DNA from: Clostridiales bacterium UBA1752
GTDB taxonomy: Bacteria > Bacillota > Clostridia > Oscillospirales > CAG-382
Assembly (NCBI GenBank): GCA_002314835.1
Contig: DCHM01000024.1
Span: 20,803 to 47,169 of the forward strand
DNA: 26,367 nt
Direction of reading: 5' to 3'
Position numbers and translations under genes: made by a program. Position 1 is the first letter of the stretch. Every line of letters begins with the position of its first letter. Positions 14,947-21,654 of the stretch are shown here, in pieces. Below the pieces are notes generated by a model, which worked only from the letters and a program-made list of their open reading frames with translations, ran no database searches and was not told the DNA's origin.

Positions 14947-15345
14947 TTATTCTACCTTATAACCGCTTTGTGCGAGCAGCTTTTCGGCATCGGCGTGCGT
15001 GTGAACGCGCATTATCATGACTGCTTCGCCCTTGCGCGAAATGGCGGCGTAGATATAATCTATCGAAAAGCCGTGGTCCGAGAGGAGCTTGACGCAATCG
15101 GTGAGTGCACCCACCTTGTCGGGGATGTAAACCGCAGTTACGTCAGACAGCTTGACCGTGAGACCCTTGGCGGCGAGCGAATCGCGCGCAACCTCGGGCT
15201 TGTCAACTACCATGCGCAGTATGCCGAAGTTAGTGGTGTCGGCGAGCGACATGGCGAGGATGTCAATACCTGCGTCCGAGATGGACTTTGTGATTTCGGC
15301 GAGCCTGCCGGAGGAATTTTCTACAAAAACGGATAACTGTTTCAT
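14947..15345 (-). CDS. Tandem ACT-domain protein of the paaK/ior operon
   Basis: A 132-residue protein made of two ACT modules, about residues 1-66 (LSVFVENSSGRLAEITKSIS) and 68-132 (VYIPDKVGALTDCVKLLSDHG). ACT domains bind amino acids or related small molecules and regulate metabolic enzymes. Stand-alone double-ACT proteins of this type often sit next to phenylacetate-CoA ligase and indolepyruvate oxidoreductase genes in anaerobes, so sensing of an aromatic amino acid is a reasonable inference. It is the last gene of the iorA–iorB–paaK–ACT transcription unit, 9 nt after paaK, with the RBS AGGAGG (15356-15351 on the minus strand) overlapping the paaK stop codon. No catalytic domain is present. 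Confidence 0.88.
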   Translation of the reverse strand: MKQLSVFVENSSGRLAEITKSISDAGIDILAMSLADTTNFGILRMVVDKPEVARDSLAAKGLTVKLSDVTAVYIPDKVGALTDCVKLLSDHGFSIDYIYAAISRKGEAVMIMRVHTHADAEKLLAQSGYKVE

Positions 15346-15354
15346 ATCGTCCTC

Positions 15355-16650
15355 CTAATCTATGAGCTTGCGGCGGTCCTCGACACGCTTTGCTTTGCCT
15401 TCAAAGCGCGGGAGCCTGCCGGTCTCCATCAGTCTGACCTTGGCGTGCAGACCGAGAGTGCTTTGCAGGGCGTTTTCGACACGGGAGCGCAGGGCTTCGA
15501 GCTCTACAACCGAGTCGCTGAAGTTAGTGCCGACCTCGATTTGCACCTCAAAGGTGTCCTGGTCGTGTACGCGGTCAACTATGATAAAGTAATTGGGTTC
15601 GAGCCCGAGCGTCAAGAGCACGTGCTCGACCTGAGAAGGAAACACGTTGACGCCTCTGATTATCAGCATATCGTCGGTGCGTCCTCTCGGCTTGCTCATG
15701 CGGACGGTGTGTCTGCCGCAGGAGCATTCGTCGTGCCAGAGCGCGGCTATATCCTTGGTGCGGTATCTGATGAGCGGCAGAGCCTCTTTGCCTATGCAGG
15801 TAAATACGAGCTCGCCGTAGGTGCCGTCGGGCACCGGCTCCAAGGTATCGGGGTCGAGGACTTCGGGATAGAAATAGTCCTCGTTTACGTGCAAGCCGTG
15901 CATATTTTCGCACTCAAAAGCCACGCCTGGGCCGCAAACCTCCGAAAGTCCGTATATGTCGTACGCCTTGATGCCGAGCAACTGCATTATGCGGCCACGC
16001 ATTTCCTCGGTCCAGGGCTCTGCACCGAAAATACCTATGCGCAGGTTAAGCTCGTCGGGGCTGATGCCTGCCTGCTGGAGAGCTTCGCCGAGGCAAATGG
16101 CGTACGAAGGGGTAGAGCAGATAACTCCTGCCTTAAAATCTTGCAAAAGCTGTATCTGCCTCTGGGTGTTGCCTGTCGAAACCGGCAATGCCGTCGCTCC
16201 GAAGTGTTCTACGCCGTAGTGCACGCCGAGACCGCCGGTAAAGAGTCCGTAGCCGTAAGCGATATGAACGAGGTCATCGGGCGTAGCGCCTGTCGCCGCG
16301 AGTGCGCGAGCGACACATTCGCTCCATATCTCGATGTCGTGCTTTGTATAACCGACTACCGTCTGCTTGCCCGTGGTACCCGACGAAGCGTGTACCCTCG
16401 CGATGTCCTTTTGAGGCACCGCAAACAGCCCAAAGGGATAATTGTCCCTTAAATCCTGCTTGACGGTAAAAGGCAGACGCGTGATGTCGTCTATTGATTT
16501 GATAGACAGAGGGTCGATGCCCGCTTCATCGAACTTTTGCTTGTAAAACGGCACGCCGTAGGCACGCATAACGCATTGCCTGAGGCGCTCGCCCTGCAGA
16601 GCACGCAGTTCGTCGTGTGACAGAGACTCTGCCCGTGAATATATTGCCAT
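15355..16650 (-). CDS. paaK: Phenylacetate-CoA ligase (AMP-forming)
   Basis: The enzyme activates phenylacetate or other arylacetates to CoA thioesters with ATP, via an acyl-adenylate. The 431-residue product has the usual length. Visible motifs are the phosphate-binding loop SSGTTGK (89-95), IFGAEPW (207-213), YGLSE (233-237), and GELVFTCIGKEALPLIRYRTKD, followed by the C-terminal lid domain, which has many charged residues and ends RKLID. Beside iorAB it would link arylacetates to arylpyruvates: it could activate arylacetates for reductive carboxylation back to amino acids, or take part in aromatic amino acid fermentation. The direction cannot be decided from sequence. It starts 7 nt after the iorB stop; AGGAG lies 10 nt before the ATG. 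Confidence 0.93.
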   Translation of the reverse strand: MAIYSRAESLSHDELRALQGERLRQCVMRAYGVPFYKQKFDEAGIDPLSIKSIDDITRLPFTVKQDLRDNYPFGLFAVPQKDIARVHASSGTTGKQTVVGYTKHDIEIWSECVARALAATGATPDDLVHIAYGYGLFTGGLGVHYGVEHFGATALPVSTGNTQRQIQLLQDFKAGVICSTPSYAICLGEALQQAGISPDELNLRIGIFGAEPWTEEMRGRIMQLLGIKAYDIYGLSEVCGPGVAFECENMHGLHVNEDYFYPEVLDPDTLEPVPDGTYGELVFTCIGKEALPLIRYRTKDIAALWHDECSCGRHTVRMSKPRGRTDDMLIIRGVNVFPSQVEHVLLTLGLEPNYFIIVDRVHDQDTFEVQIEVGTNFSDSVVELEALRSRVENALQSTLGLHAKVRLMETGRLPRFEGKAKRVEDRRKLID

Positions 16651-16657
16651 TAAATGA

Positions 16658-17242
16658 TTACTCCTCGGTTTTGTATCCGAGCATAAACGCCTTTTGGTTT
16701 ATGCCGACGGTCTTTTGCGGAACGGTGTTTGCTATGATGTCGAGCCAAACGTCAGAGTCAAAGCCGAGATACCTTGCGGCGGCACCGAGCAGTACGACGT
16801 TGACACACTTTGGCGAGCCTGCCTCGAGAGCGAGACGGTCGGCATCCACGCGTATGACGTTTACGCCCTTTTGTTCAATGAGGTCGAGGACGTTGTAAGG
16901 ATATTCGGCGTTGCCCATAATGACCGACATAGGCATCATAACACCGGTGTTTGCTATAATGACGCCGCCTTTTTTGAGATAAGGCAGCCATCTGCCGGCT
17001 TCGAGTGATTCAAAAGCCATTATCATATCCGCTTCGCCCTTGTCGATAAGGGGAGAGGATATGTTTTGTCCTCTGCGGACGTAAGTGACGACCGAGCCAC
17101 CGCGCTGTGACATACCGTGTACTTCGCTGACCTTGACGTCGTCGCCTGCGGCGATAAACGCGGCACCGAGCAGCTTGGAGGCAAGCAGAGTGCCTTGTCC
17201 GCCGACACCTGCTATGAGGATGTCCTTGATATTATTTGCCAC
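16658..17242 (-). CDS. iorB: Indolepyruvate ferredoxin oxidoreductase, beta subunit
   Basis: IorB pairs with IorA to oxidise aryl-2-oxoacids (indolepyruvate, phenylpyruvate) with CoA and ferredoxin to arylacetyl-CoA and CO2, or the reverse. The protein begins with the gamma-type 2-oxoacid oxidoreductase signature ILIAGVGGQGTLLASKLLG, then EVHGMSQRGGSV, both typical of IorB. I prefer the GTG at 17242 (194 residues): AAGG lies about 8 nt before it, whereas for the GTG at 17251 the same AAGG sits directly against the start codon. With this start the gene overlaps the end of iorA by 11 nt, indicating coupled translation. Function is confident; the exact start less so. Confidence 0.92.
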   Translation of the reverse strand: MANNIKDILIAGVGGQGTLLASKLLGAAFIAAGDDVKVSEVHGMSQRGGSVVTYVRRGQNISSPLIDKGEADMIMAFESLEAGRWLPYLKKGGVIIANTGVMMPMSVIMGNAEYPYNVLDLIEQKGVNVIRVDADRLALEAGSPKCVNVVLLGAAARYLGFDSDVWLDIIANTVPQKTVGINQKAFMLGYKTEE

Positions 17243-19013
17243 AGGTGTCACCTTCTTTCAGAGCGCCGAATTTGCAGGCCGAAGCGCATACGCCGCAGCC
17301 GAGGCAAAGGGTGCTGTCTATGTGAGATAAGGGCTTGCCGTCTGCGCCCTTGCCGACCGAGAGGGCAGGGCAACCGACCTGCAGGCAGGCACGGCAACCG
17401 ATGCACTTGGTGTTGTCAACGGTGTAAGGCGCGTTGTGCTTTACGTTTTTGAGCAGTGCGCAGGGACGGCGGCTGATGATGAGCGAAGGCTCGTCTGTCG
17501 CCAGCTCCTCTTCCGCAACTTTGCGGACCTGCTCAATATCAAACGGGTCAACCACTCTGACGCGGTTAATGCCAATGGCGTGCGCGAGAGCTTCGAGATT
17601 GATGGCGACGGTGGGGTCGCCCTTGATGGTTAGACCGTTCATGGGGTTGTTTTGGTGCCCGGTCATGCCTGTTATCGAGTTGTCGAGCACTACTACCGTC
17701 GAAATGCCCTTGTTGTAGGCTATATCAATCAGTCCCGTGATGCCCGAATGCACGAAGGTCGAGTCGCCGATAACCGCTATCGACTTTTTGGCGCTGTCTT
17801 TGCCGCGTGCGAGGTTGTAGCCGTGGAGGCCACTGACCGAAGCACCCATGCAGACTACCGCGTCGAGCATGGCGAGCGGAGCTTGTGCGCCGAGCGAATA
17901 GCATCCGATGTCGCCGCTGACGTAGAGGCCGTACTTTTTGAGCGCGTAAAACAGTCCTCTGTGAGGGCAACCGGCGCAGAGAGCGGGCGGACGGGGAGGG
18001 ATATTGATTTCGAGAGCGTCAAAATCAGGCAAAGCAATGCCGAGCTTTGATTTGATGAGGTTTTGGCTGAATTCGCCGAGATAACCAAACAGCTCCTTGC
18101 CCTCGCACTTTACGCCGATGACCTTGCAGTGGTTCTCGATAATAGGGTCGAGCTCTTCGACAACGACTACTCTGTCAACCTTTGACGCAAAGTCCTTGAT
18201 GGCTTGTACGGGCAGGGGATTGACCATGCCGAGCTTGAGATAGCAAGCCTTGTCGCCGACGGCTTCGCGCGCGTAATCGTACGCAGAGCCTGCGGCGATG
18301 ATGCCGAGCGACTTAGAGCCTGTCATATCGAGCTTGTTGATGCCTATTTCAAAAGCCTCTTTGTCGGCAAACTCGATAAGTGCGGCAGTGCGGGCTTCGA
18401 CCTTGACGTGAGCGGCACGTGCCATGGCAGGCATCATTACGTTCTTTTGTATATTGCGCTTGTAATCCTTGAGAGCGACATCGTTTCTGTCGCAAAGCGT
18501 CACCAAACCGCGGCAGTGCGATACTCTCGTCGAGAGTCTGAGCAGTACGGGGGTGTCAAACCTTTCGCTCAGGTCGTATGCAAATATCGCGAGGTCCTTG
18601 CACTCCTGCGCTGAGGACGGCTCGAGCATGGGAACCTTGGATGCGATGGCGTGATGACGGCTGTCCTGCTCGTTTTGAGAGGAATGCATACCCGGGTCGT
18701 CTGCGACGGCACAGACCATGCCGGCGTTGACTCCGATGTAGGACGAAGTGTATAGAGGGTCGGCGGCGACGTTGAGACCTACGTGCTTCATGGCGCAAAA
18801 GGCTCTCGCTCCGCCTATCGTGGCGCCAAAGGCGACCTCGTAGGCGACTTTTTCGTTAGGAGCCCATTCGGTGTAAATCTCGGGGAACTTGCAGGCGGCC
18901 TCGGTAATTTCGGTGCTGGGGGTGCCGGGGTAAGCCGAAACAACCTTTACACCAGCCTCGTATAGGCCTCTCGCTACGGCGTCGTTGCCGAGCAGTAATT
19001 GTTTGTCTTTCAT
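17232..19013 (-). CDS. iorA: Indolepyruvate ferredoxin oxidoreductase, alpha subunit
   Basis: A 593-residue thiamine-diphosphate and iron-sulfur enzyme subunit. The N-terminal pyrimidine-binding domain starts LLGNDAVARGLYEAGV with SAYPGTPSTEI. The TPP-binding domain shows CAGCPHRG, GDIGCYSLGA, and GDSTFVHSG followed by DNSITGMTGHQNNP. The C-terminus has two ferredoxin-like clusters: CIGCRACLQVGCP and CLGCGVCASACK, the latter with Lys instead of the usual Pro after the last Cys. I chose ATG 19013 with AGAAGGA upstream. An in-frame extension to 19121 would add 36 residues that cover the promoter and do not resemble the family. It is first in an operon with iorB, paaK and the ACT gene. Confidence 0.95.
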   Translation of the reverse strand: MKDKQLLLGNDAVARGLYEAGVKVVSAYPGTPSTEITEAACKFPEIYTEWAPNEKVAYEVAFGATIGGARAFCAMKHVGLNVAADPLYTSSYIGVNAGMVCAVADDPGMHSSQNEQDSRHHAIASKVPMLEPSSAQECKDLAIFAYDLSERFDTPVLLRLSTRVSHCRGLVTLCDRNDVALKDYKRNIQKNVMMPAMARAAHVKVEARTAALIEFADKEAFEIGINKLDMTGSKSLGIIAAGSAYDYAREAVGDKACYLKLGMVNPLPVQAIKDFASKVDRVVVVEELDPIIENHCKVIGVKCEGKELFGYLGEFSQNLIKSKLGIALPDFDALEINIPPRPPALCAGCPHRGLFYALKKYGLYVSGDIGCYSLGAQAPLAMLDAVVCMGASVSGLHGYNLARGKDSAKKSIAVIGDSTFVHSGITGLIDIAYNKGISTVVVLDNSITGMTGHQNNPMNGLTIKGDPTVAINLEALAHAIGINRVRVVDPFDIEQVRKVAEEELATDEPSLIISRRPCALLKNVKHNAPYTVDNTKCIGCRACLQVGCPALSVGKGADGKPLSHIDSTLCLGCGVCASACKFGALKEGDTCGK

Positions 19014-19046
19014 AGTATTATTCCTTCTAAAAGTATAGAATAATAT

Positions 19047-19074
19047 ATTATACATCATTTTTTGCAAATTGCAA
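19047..19074 (-). promoter_or_regulatory. Promoter of the iorA–iorB–paaK–ACT operon
   Basis: On the minus strand TTGCAA (19074-19069), 16-nt spacer, TATAAT (19052-19047), then AGAAGGA before the iorA ATG. A second TTGCAA lies at 19067-19062, one base from the first, giving two adjacent copies of a palindromic hexamer. The same -35 variant occurs at the divergent promoters near 12880 and 12908. Confidence 0.75.
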
Positions 19075-19135
19075 CTGCTTTTTGCGCATAAACGTCGGAA
19101 ATTGCGAACAAAATAAGGCAAAAGGAGGTTATTTT

Positions 19136-19576
19136 ATGCTAACCGTATGTATAAGGACGCTCGTTTTTTACGTTTTGCTGACCGCGCTGATGAGGCTGAT
19201 GGGCAAGCGGCAGATAGGCGAGCTGACCATGCCCGAATTTGTGAGCGCGATTTTGCTGTCCGAGCTCGCAGTATTGCCGATGACCGACCCCGACGTGCCG
19301 CTTTTGTACGGCATCGCTCCGATACTCTTGATAGCCTGCTGTGAGGTCGTCGTTTCTGCACTCTGCCGCAAGTCGGCAGGCTTTAGGAGGCTCGTCCAGG
19401 GAGACCCGATACCACTCGTGCAGGGTGGCAGACTGATAGAAGCCAACTGCGCCAAGGCGCGCGTTTCCAAGGACGATATAATGACTACCGTCAGATGCGA
19501 GGGCTACGCGAGCCTTAACGAGGTGAGCGACGTGACGCTCGAGCGCACGGGAAAGATGAGCGTGCTGCCGAAATGA
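19136..19576 (+). CDS. DUF421 (YetF-type) membrane protein, short form
   Basis: A 146-residue membrane protein of the DUF421/YetF family. Transmembrane segments are visible at about 5-20, 35-47 and 54-72, followed by a cytoplasmic domain with the family string RLVQGDPIPLVQGG and a C-terminal stretch ending VTLERTGKMSVLPK. Many family members run to about 220 residues; this one ends directly after the core domain. The biochemical role is not established; several relatives in spore-formers are linked to the spore membrane. The ATG at 19136 has AAAGGAGGT 6 nt upstream; an earlier in-frame ATG at 19082 lacks an RBS. It diverges from iorA and overlaps the next gene by 4 nt (ATGA). No clear promoter of its own is visible in 19075-19120. 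Confidence 0.82.
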   Translation: MLTVCIRTLVFYVLLTALMRLMGKRQIGELTMPEFVSAILLSELAVLPMTDPDVPLLYGIAPILLIACCEVVVSALCRKSAGFRRLVQGDPIPLVQGGRLIEANCAKARVSKDDIMTTVRCEGYASLNEVSDVTLERTGKMSVLPK

Positions 19577-19899
19577 AACACACGATTATCGCCGTAATCC
19601 TGCTGATATTGCTCGTCGGCTTTATCGTCACCTGCTCGATAGGGGTGAGCAGGACGTGTCGCGAGCTGCAAGACACACTGTCGCTCGGCGCCGAGAGCGT
19701 CAGAGCTAAGTTTGACGCCGCGAGGCCAATGATAAGCATGTGCGTTCACAACAAGCTCGTCGAGGGTGCCGAAACCGCGCTTTTAAAGCTCGAAACCTAC
19801 GAAACAGGCACTCCCGAATATAAGGAAGCTGAAAAAATGTTTGTCTTTTACTGCACCGAGATGACCGAAGATTTGGTATTTGGCTCAAATAATACTTGA
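19573..19899 (+). CDS. Small single-pass membrane protein, DUF4363-like
   Basis: A 108-residue protein with one N-terminal transmembrane segment (about 4-24, IIAVILLILLVGFIVTCSIGV) and a short helical extracytoplasmic or periplasm-facing part with VRAKFDAARPMISM and a charged C-terminus. Size, topology and coupling to a DUF421 gene fit the DUF4363 family, but I recognise this from context more than from strong motifs. Its ATG overlaps the stop of the DUF421 gene (ATGA), so the two are translated together and probably act together in the membrane. The stop codon lies within the -35 region proposed for rpe. Function unknown. Confidence 0.62.
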   Translation: MKHTIIAVILLILLVGFIVTCSIGVSRTCRELQDTLSLGAESVRAKFDAARPMISMCVHNKLVEGAETALLKLETYETGTPEYKEAEKMFVFYCTEMTEDLVFGSNNT

Positions 19900-19923
19900 T
19901 TTTACAACAAGATATGGTATTAT
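19896..19923 (+). promoter_or_regulatory. Candidate promoter for rpe and the VanY-type gene
   Basis: TTGATT (19896-19901), 16-nt spacer ending in TGG, TATTAT (19918-19923); the TGn just before the -10 gives an extended -10 element. The start site would be near 19930, leaving a leader of about 120 nt before rpe. Confidence 0.5.
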
Positions 19924-19934
19924 AATATATATAC

Positions 19935-19996
19935 AGCCAAGTGCGGACGGCGGCAAAGCTCGATTCCTTTGATTTTGACGTCGGCGCCGCCGCGAT
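19935..19996 (+). ncRNA. Structured, GC-rich leader element of unknown type before rpe
   Basis: Within an AT-rich gap lies a compact GC-rich block. CGGCGGC (19948-19954) pairs with GCCGCCG (19986-19992). Inside this, CAAAG (19954-19958) can pair with CTTTG (19967-19971) around CTCGATTC, sharing base 19954 with the outer stem. There is no U tract, so it is not a simple terminator, and it does not match a riboswitch class I know. It could be a cis-regulatory leader, a small RNA, or a dispersed repeat. A 26-codon frame from GTG 19941 has no RBS and is not supported. Confidence 0.35.
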
Positions 19997-20048
19997 AAGG
20001 CATCATTTATTATCATAATATGTAATATCCTGCAAAAAAGGAGCCGGT

Positions 20049-20717
20049 ATGACACACAATATTATTTTGGCACCGTCGCTTTTGGCAGCCAACTTTGCCG
20101 CGGCAGGCGCAGATATAGCAAAGGCCAAGGAGGGCGGAGCGCAGTTTTTGCACCTCGACGTAATGGACGGCATTTTTGTGCCCAATATTTCCTTCGGCAT
20201 CCCCGTCATCAAGTCGTTGAGGGGCTGTACCGATATGGTTTTTGACACTCACCTTATGATAACCGAGCCCGAGAGGTATATAAAACAGTTTGCCTCCGCC
20301 GGCTCGGACTACATAACCATCCACTGCGAGGCAACACGGCATATAGCCGAAACCCTGCAGCTCATACGCGACTGCGGCTGCAAGTCGGGGCTCGCCGTCA
20401 AGCCGGGCACTCCTATAGAGAGCATCTATGAGTATCTGCCGCTCTGCGACATGGTGCTGATTATGACCGTAGAACCGGGCTTTGGCGGTCAAAAGTTTAT
20501 GGCCGATATGATGCCAAAGGCAAAGGCGCTTTGCGCTTACAGAGAAGCAAAGGGATATGACTTTATTATCGAAGCCGACGGCGGTATCGGTGCGTCAAAC
20601 GCCGCTGAATGCGTGCAAAACGGCATCGAGGTGCTGGTGGCAGGTTCGTCCTGCTTTGGCAAAGAGGATATAGCAGGCGCGGCAAAGGACATATTAGCCG
20701 CCGCAAAAGGAGTATGA
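20049..20717 (+). CDS. rpe: Ribulose-phosphate 3-epimerase
   Basis: Rpe interconverts ribulose 5-phosphate and xylulose 5-phosphate in the pentose phosphate pathway. The 222-residue TIM barrel is full length. Metal and catalytic residues are present: H35 and D37 in HLDVMDG, H68 in DTHLMI, and D177 in EADGGIG. IMTVEPGFGGQKF is the family's phosphate-side loop. AAAAAAGGAG precedes the ATG. The gene follows a 149-nt non-coding gap with a candidate promoter and a folded leader. In many Firmicutes rpe sits beside rsgA and prkC; those are absent here and a VanY-type peptidase gene follows after 3 nt. Confidence 0.96.
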   Translation: MTHNIILAPSLLAANFAAAGADIAKAKEGGAQFLHLDVMDGIFVPNISFGIPVIKSLRGCTDMVFDTHLMITEPERYIKQFASAGSDYITIHCEATRHIAETLQLIRDCGCKSGLAVKPGTPIESIYEYLPLCDMVLIMTVEPGFGGQKFMADMMPKAKALCAYREAKGYDFIIEADGGIGASNAAECVQNGIEVLVAGSSCFGKEDIAGAAKDILAAAKGV

Positions 20718-20720
20718 CCG

Positions 20721-21623
20721 ATGGCACGCAGGAAAAAGAATAATAACTCGCTGTATCTGTCGGTTTTGCTGGCGATAGTGGCGGTCGCACTGCTCGTGGT
20801 ACTGCTGATTATTTCGCTGCCGTCTGACAAAAACGACGTTTCCGAGGAGTCGTCAAAAACCGAGTTATCCGTCCCTGCCGAAAGCAGTGAGGATTCACAG
20901 CCCGACACGCCGTCCGTGCCCGAGATTTCCGAGGAGTCCGAGATTTCGCAGGAGGTTTCGGTGGATTACGAAGAGTATATCGGCGTGGAATATAAGATAG
21001 ACGTAACCGATTATCTGCAATACATCGACCCCGACGGTGATTACAGCGTGCTCGTCAACCTGTCAAATCCGCTGAGCGAGGATTACGAGCCCGACAACCT
21101 CATCGTCAGTCAGTATATGCGCAAGGACGGACGCAAGGACCAAAAGCTTGTTTTTACCGCCGAAATGGCTTTGCGGGCAATGATGGCGGAGGCGGCAGAA
21201 TACGGCATAACCGACGTTACCATCACGAGCGCATACCGCGACGCAAAATATCAGGCACAGCTCTTTAACGGCTACGTCGCCGACGAAATGTCAAGGGATA
21301 AGTCGCTCACCAAGGCGCAAGCCGAGGCTATCGTGCTGACCTACTCGATGAAGCCGGGCTGCTCCGAGCATCAGACGGGACTGTGCTGTGATATGCACAA
21401 TCAAGGCAGTGCCACTCAGGCCTTCGGCAAGACCGAAGCCGCCAAATGGCTCGCCGCCAACAGCTACCGATTCGGCTTTATACTCCGCTATGCTGCCGAC
21501 AAAGAGGATATAACCGGCGTTGAATGGGAGCCGTGGCATTTCAGATTCGTAGGTCGCGAGCTTGCAACCTATCTCTATCAAAACAACCTCTGCCTCGAGG
21601 AATATTACGCATCACAAAACTGA
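20721..21623 (+). CDS. D-alanyl-D-alanine carboxypeptidase, VanY-like (M15B)
   Basis: A 300-residue membrane-anchored zinc peptidase expected to trim the terminal D-Ala of peptidoglycan stem peptides. A Lys/Arg-rich start is followed by a transmembrane anchor (about 11-33) and a Ser/Glu/Pro-rich linker (about 36-82). The catalytic domain carries SAYRDAKYQ, then SEHQTGLCCD with zinc ligands H217 and D224, and EWEPWHFRFV with E270 and H273. All M15B active-site positions are present. Without vanA/H/X or a VanRS-type regulator nearby, it is more likely a housekeeping DD- or LD-carboxypeptidase than a vancomycin-resistance gene. AAAGGAG (20706-20712) lies at the end of rpe, with only 3 nt between the genes. 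A strong terminator follows at once. Confidence 0.92.
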   Translation: MARRKKNNNSLYLSVLLAIVAVALLVVLLIISLPSDKNDVSEESSKTELSVPAESSEDSQPDTPSVPEISEESEISQEVSVDYEEYIGVEYKIDVTDYLQYIDPDGDYSVLVNLSNPLSEDYEPDNLIVSQYMRKDGRKDQKLVFTAEMALRAMMAEAAEYGITDVTITSAYRDAKYQAQLFNGYVADEMSRDKSLTKAQAEAIVLTYSMKPGCSEHQTGLCCDMHNQGSATQAFGKTEAAKWLAANSYRFGFILRYAADKEDITGVEWEPWHFRFVGRELATYLYQNNLCLEEYYASQN

Positions 21624-21648
21624 AAAAAGAGCCGCGAGGCTCTTTTTT
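21623..21648. terminator. Bidirectional intrinsic terminator after the VanY-type gene
   Basis: An 11-bp perfect stem (21623-21633 with 21638-21648) caps a GCGA tetraloop of the GNRA type. It ends TTTTTT on the + strand and, as the left side starts AAAAAA, likewise on the minus strand. It starts on the last base of the stop codon and separates two convergent genes. Confidence 0.92.
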
Positions 21649-21654
21649 ATTTGC

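Noticed and set aside
15445..16452. A 335-codon open frame on the + strand opposite paaK
   Set aside because: It mirrors the paaK coding frame, has no RBS or family motif, and paaK has clear motifs along its length. It is an effect of biased codons.
19014..19121. 36-residue N-terminal extension of IorA
   Set aside because: It would include the operon promoter and its sequence is unlike IorA; the ATG at 19013 has AGAAGGA in place and starts at the normal family N-terminus.
20721..21623. Vancomycin-resistance determinant because of the VanY-like peptidase
   Set aside because: No vanH, vanA/B, vanX or two-component regulator is present; M15B carboxypeptidases are common housekeeping enzymes.
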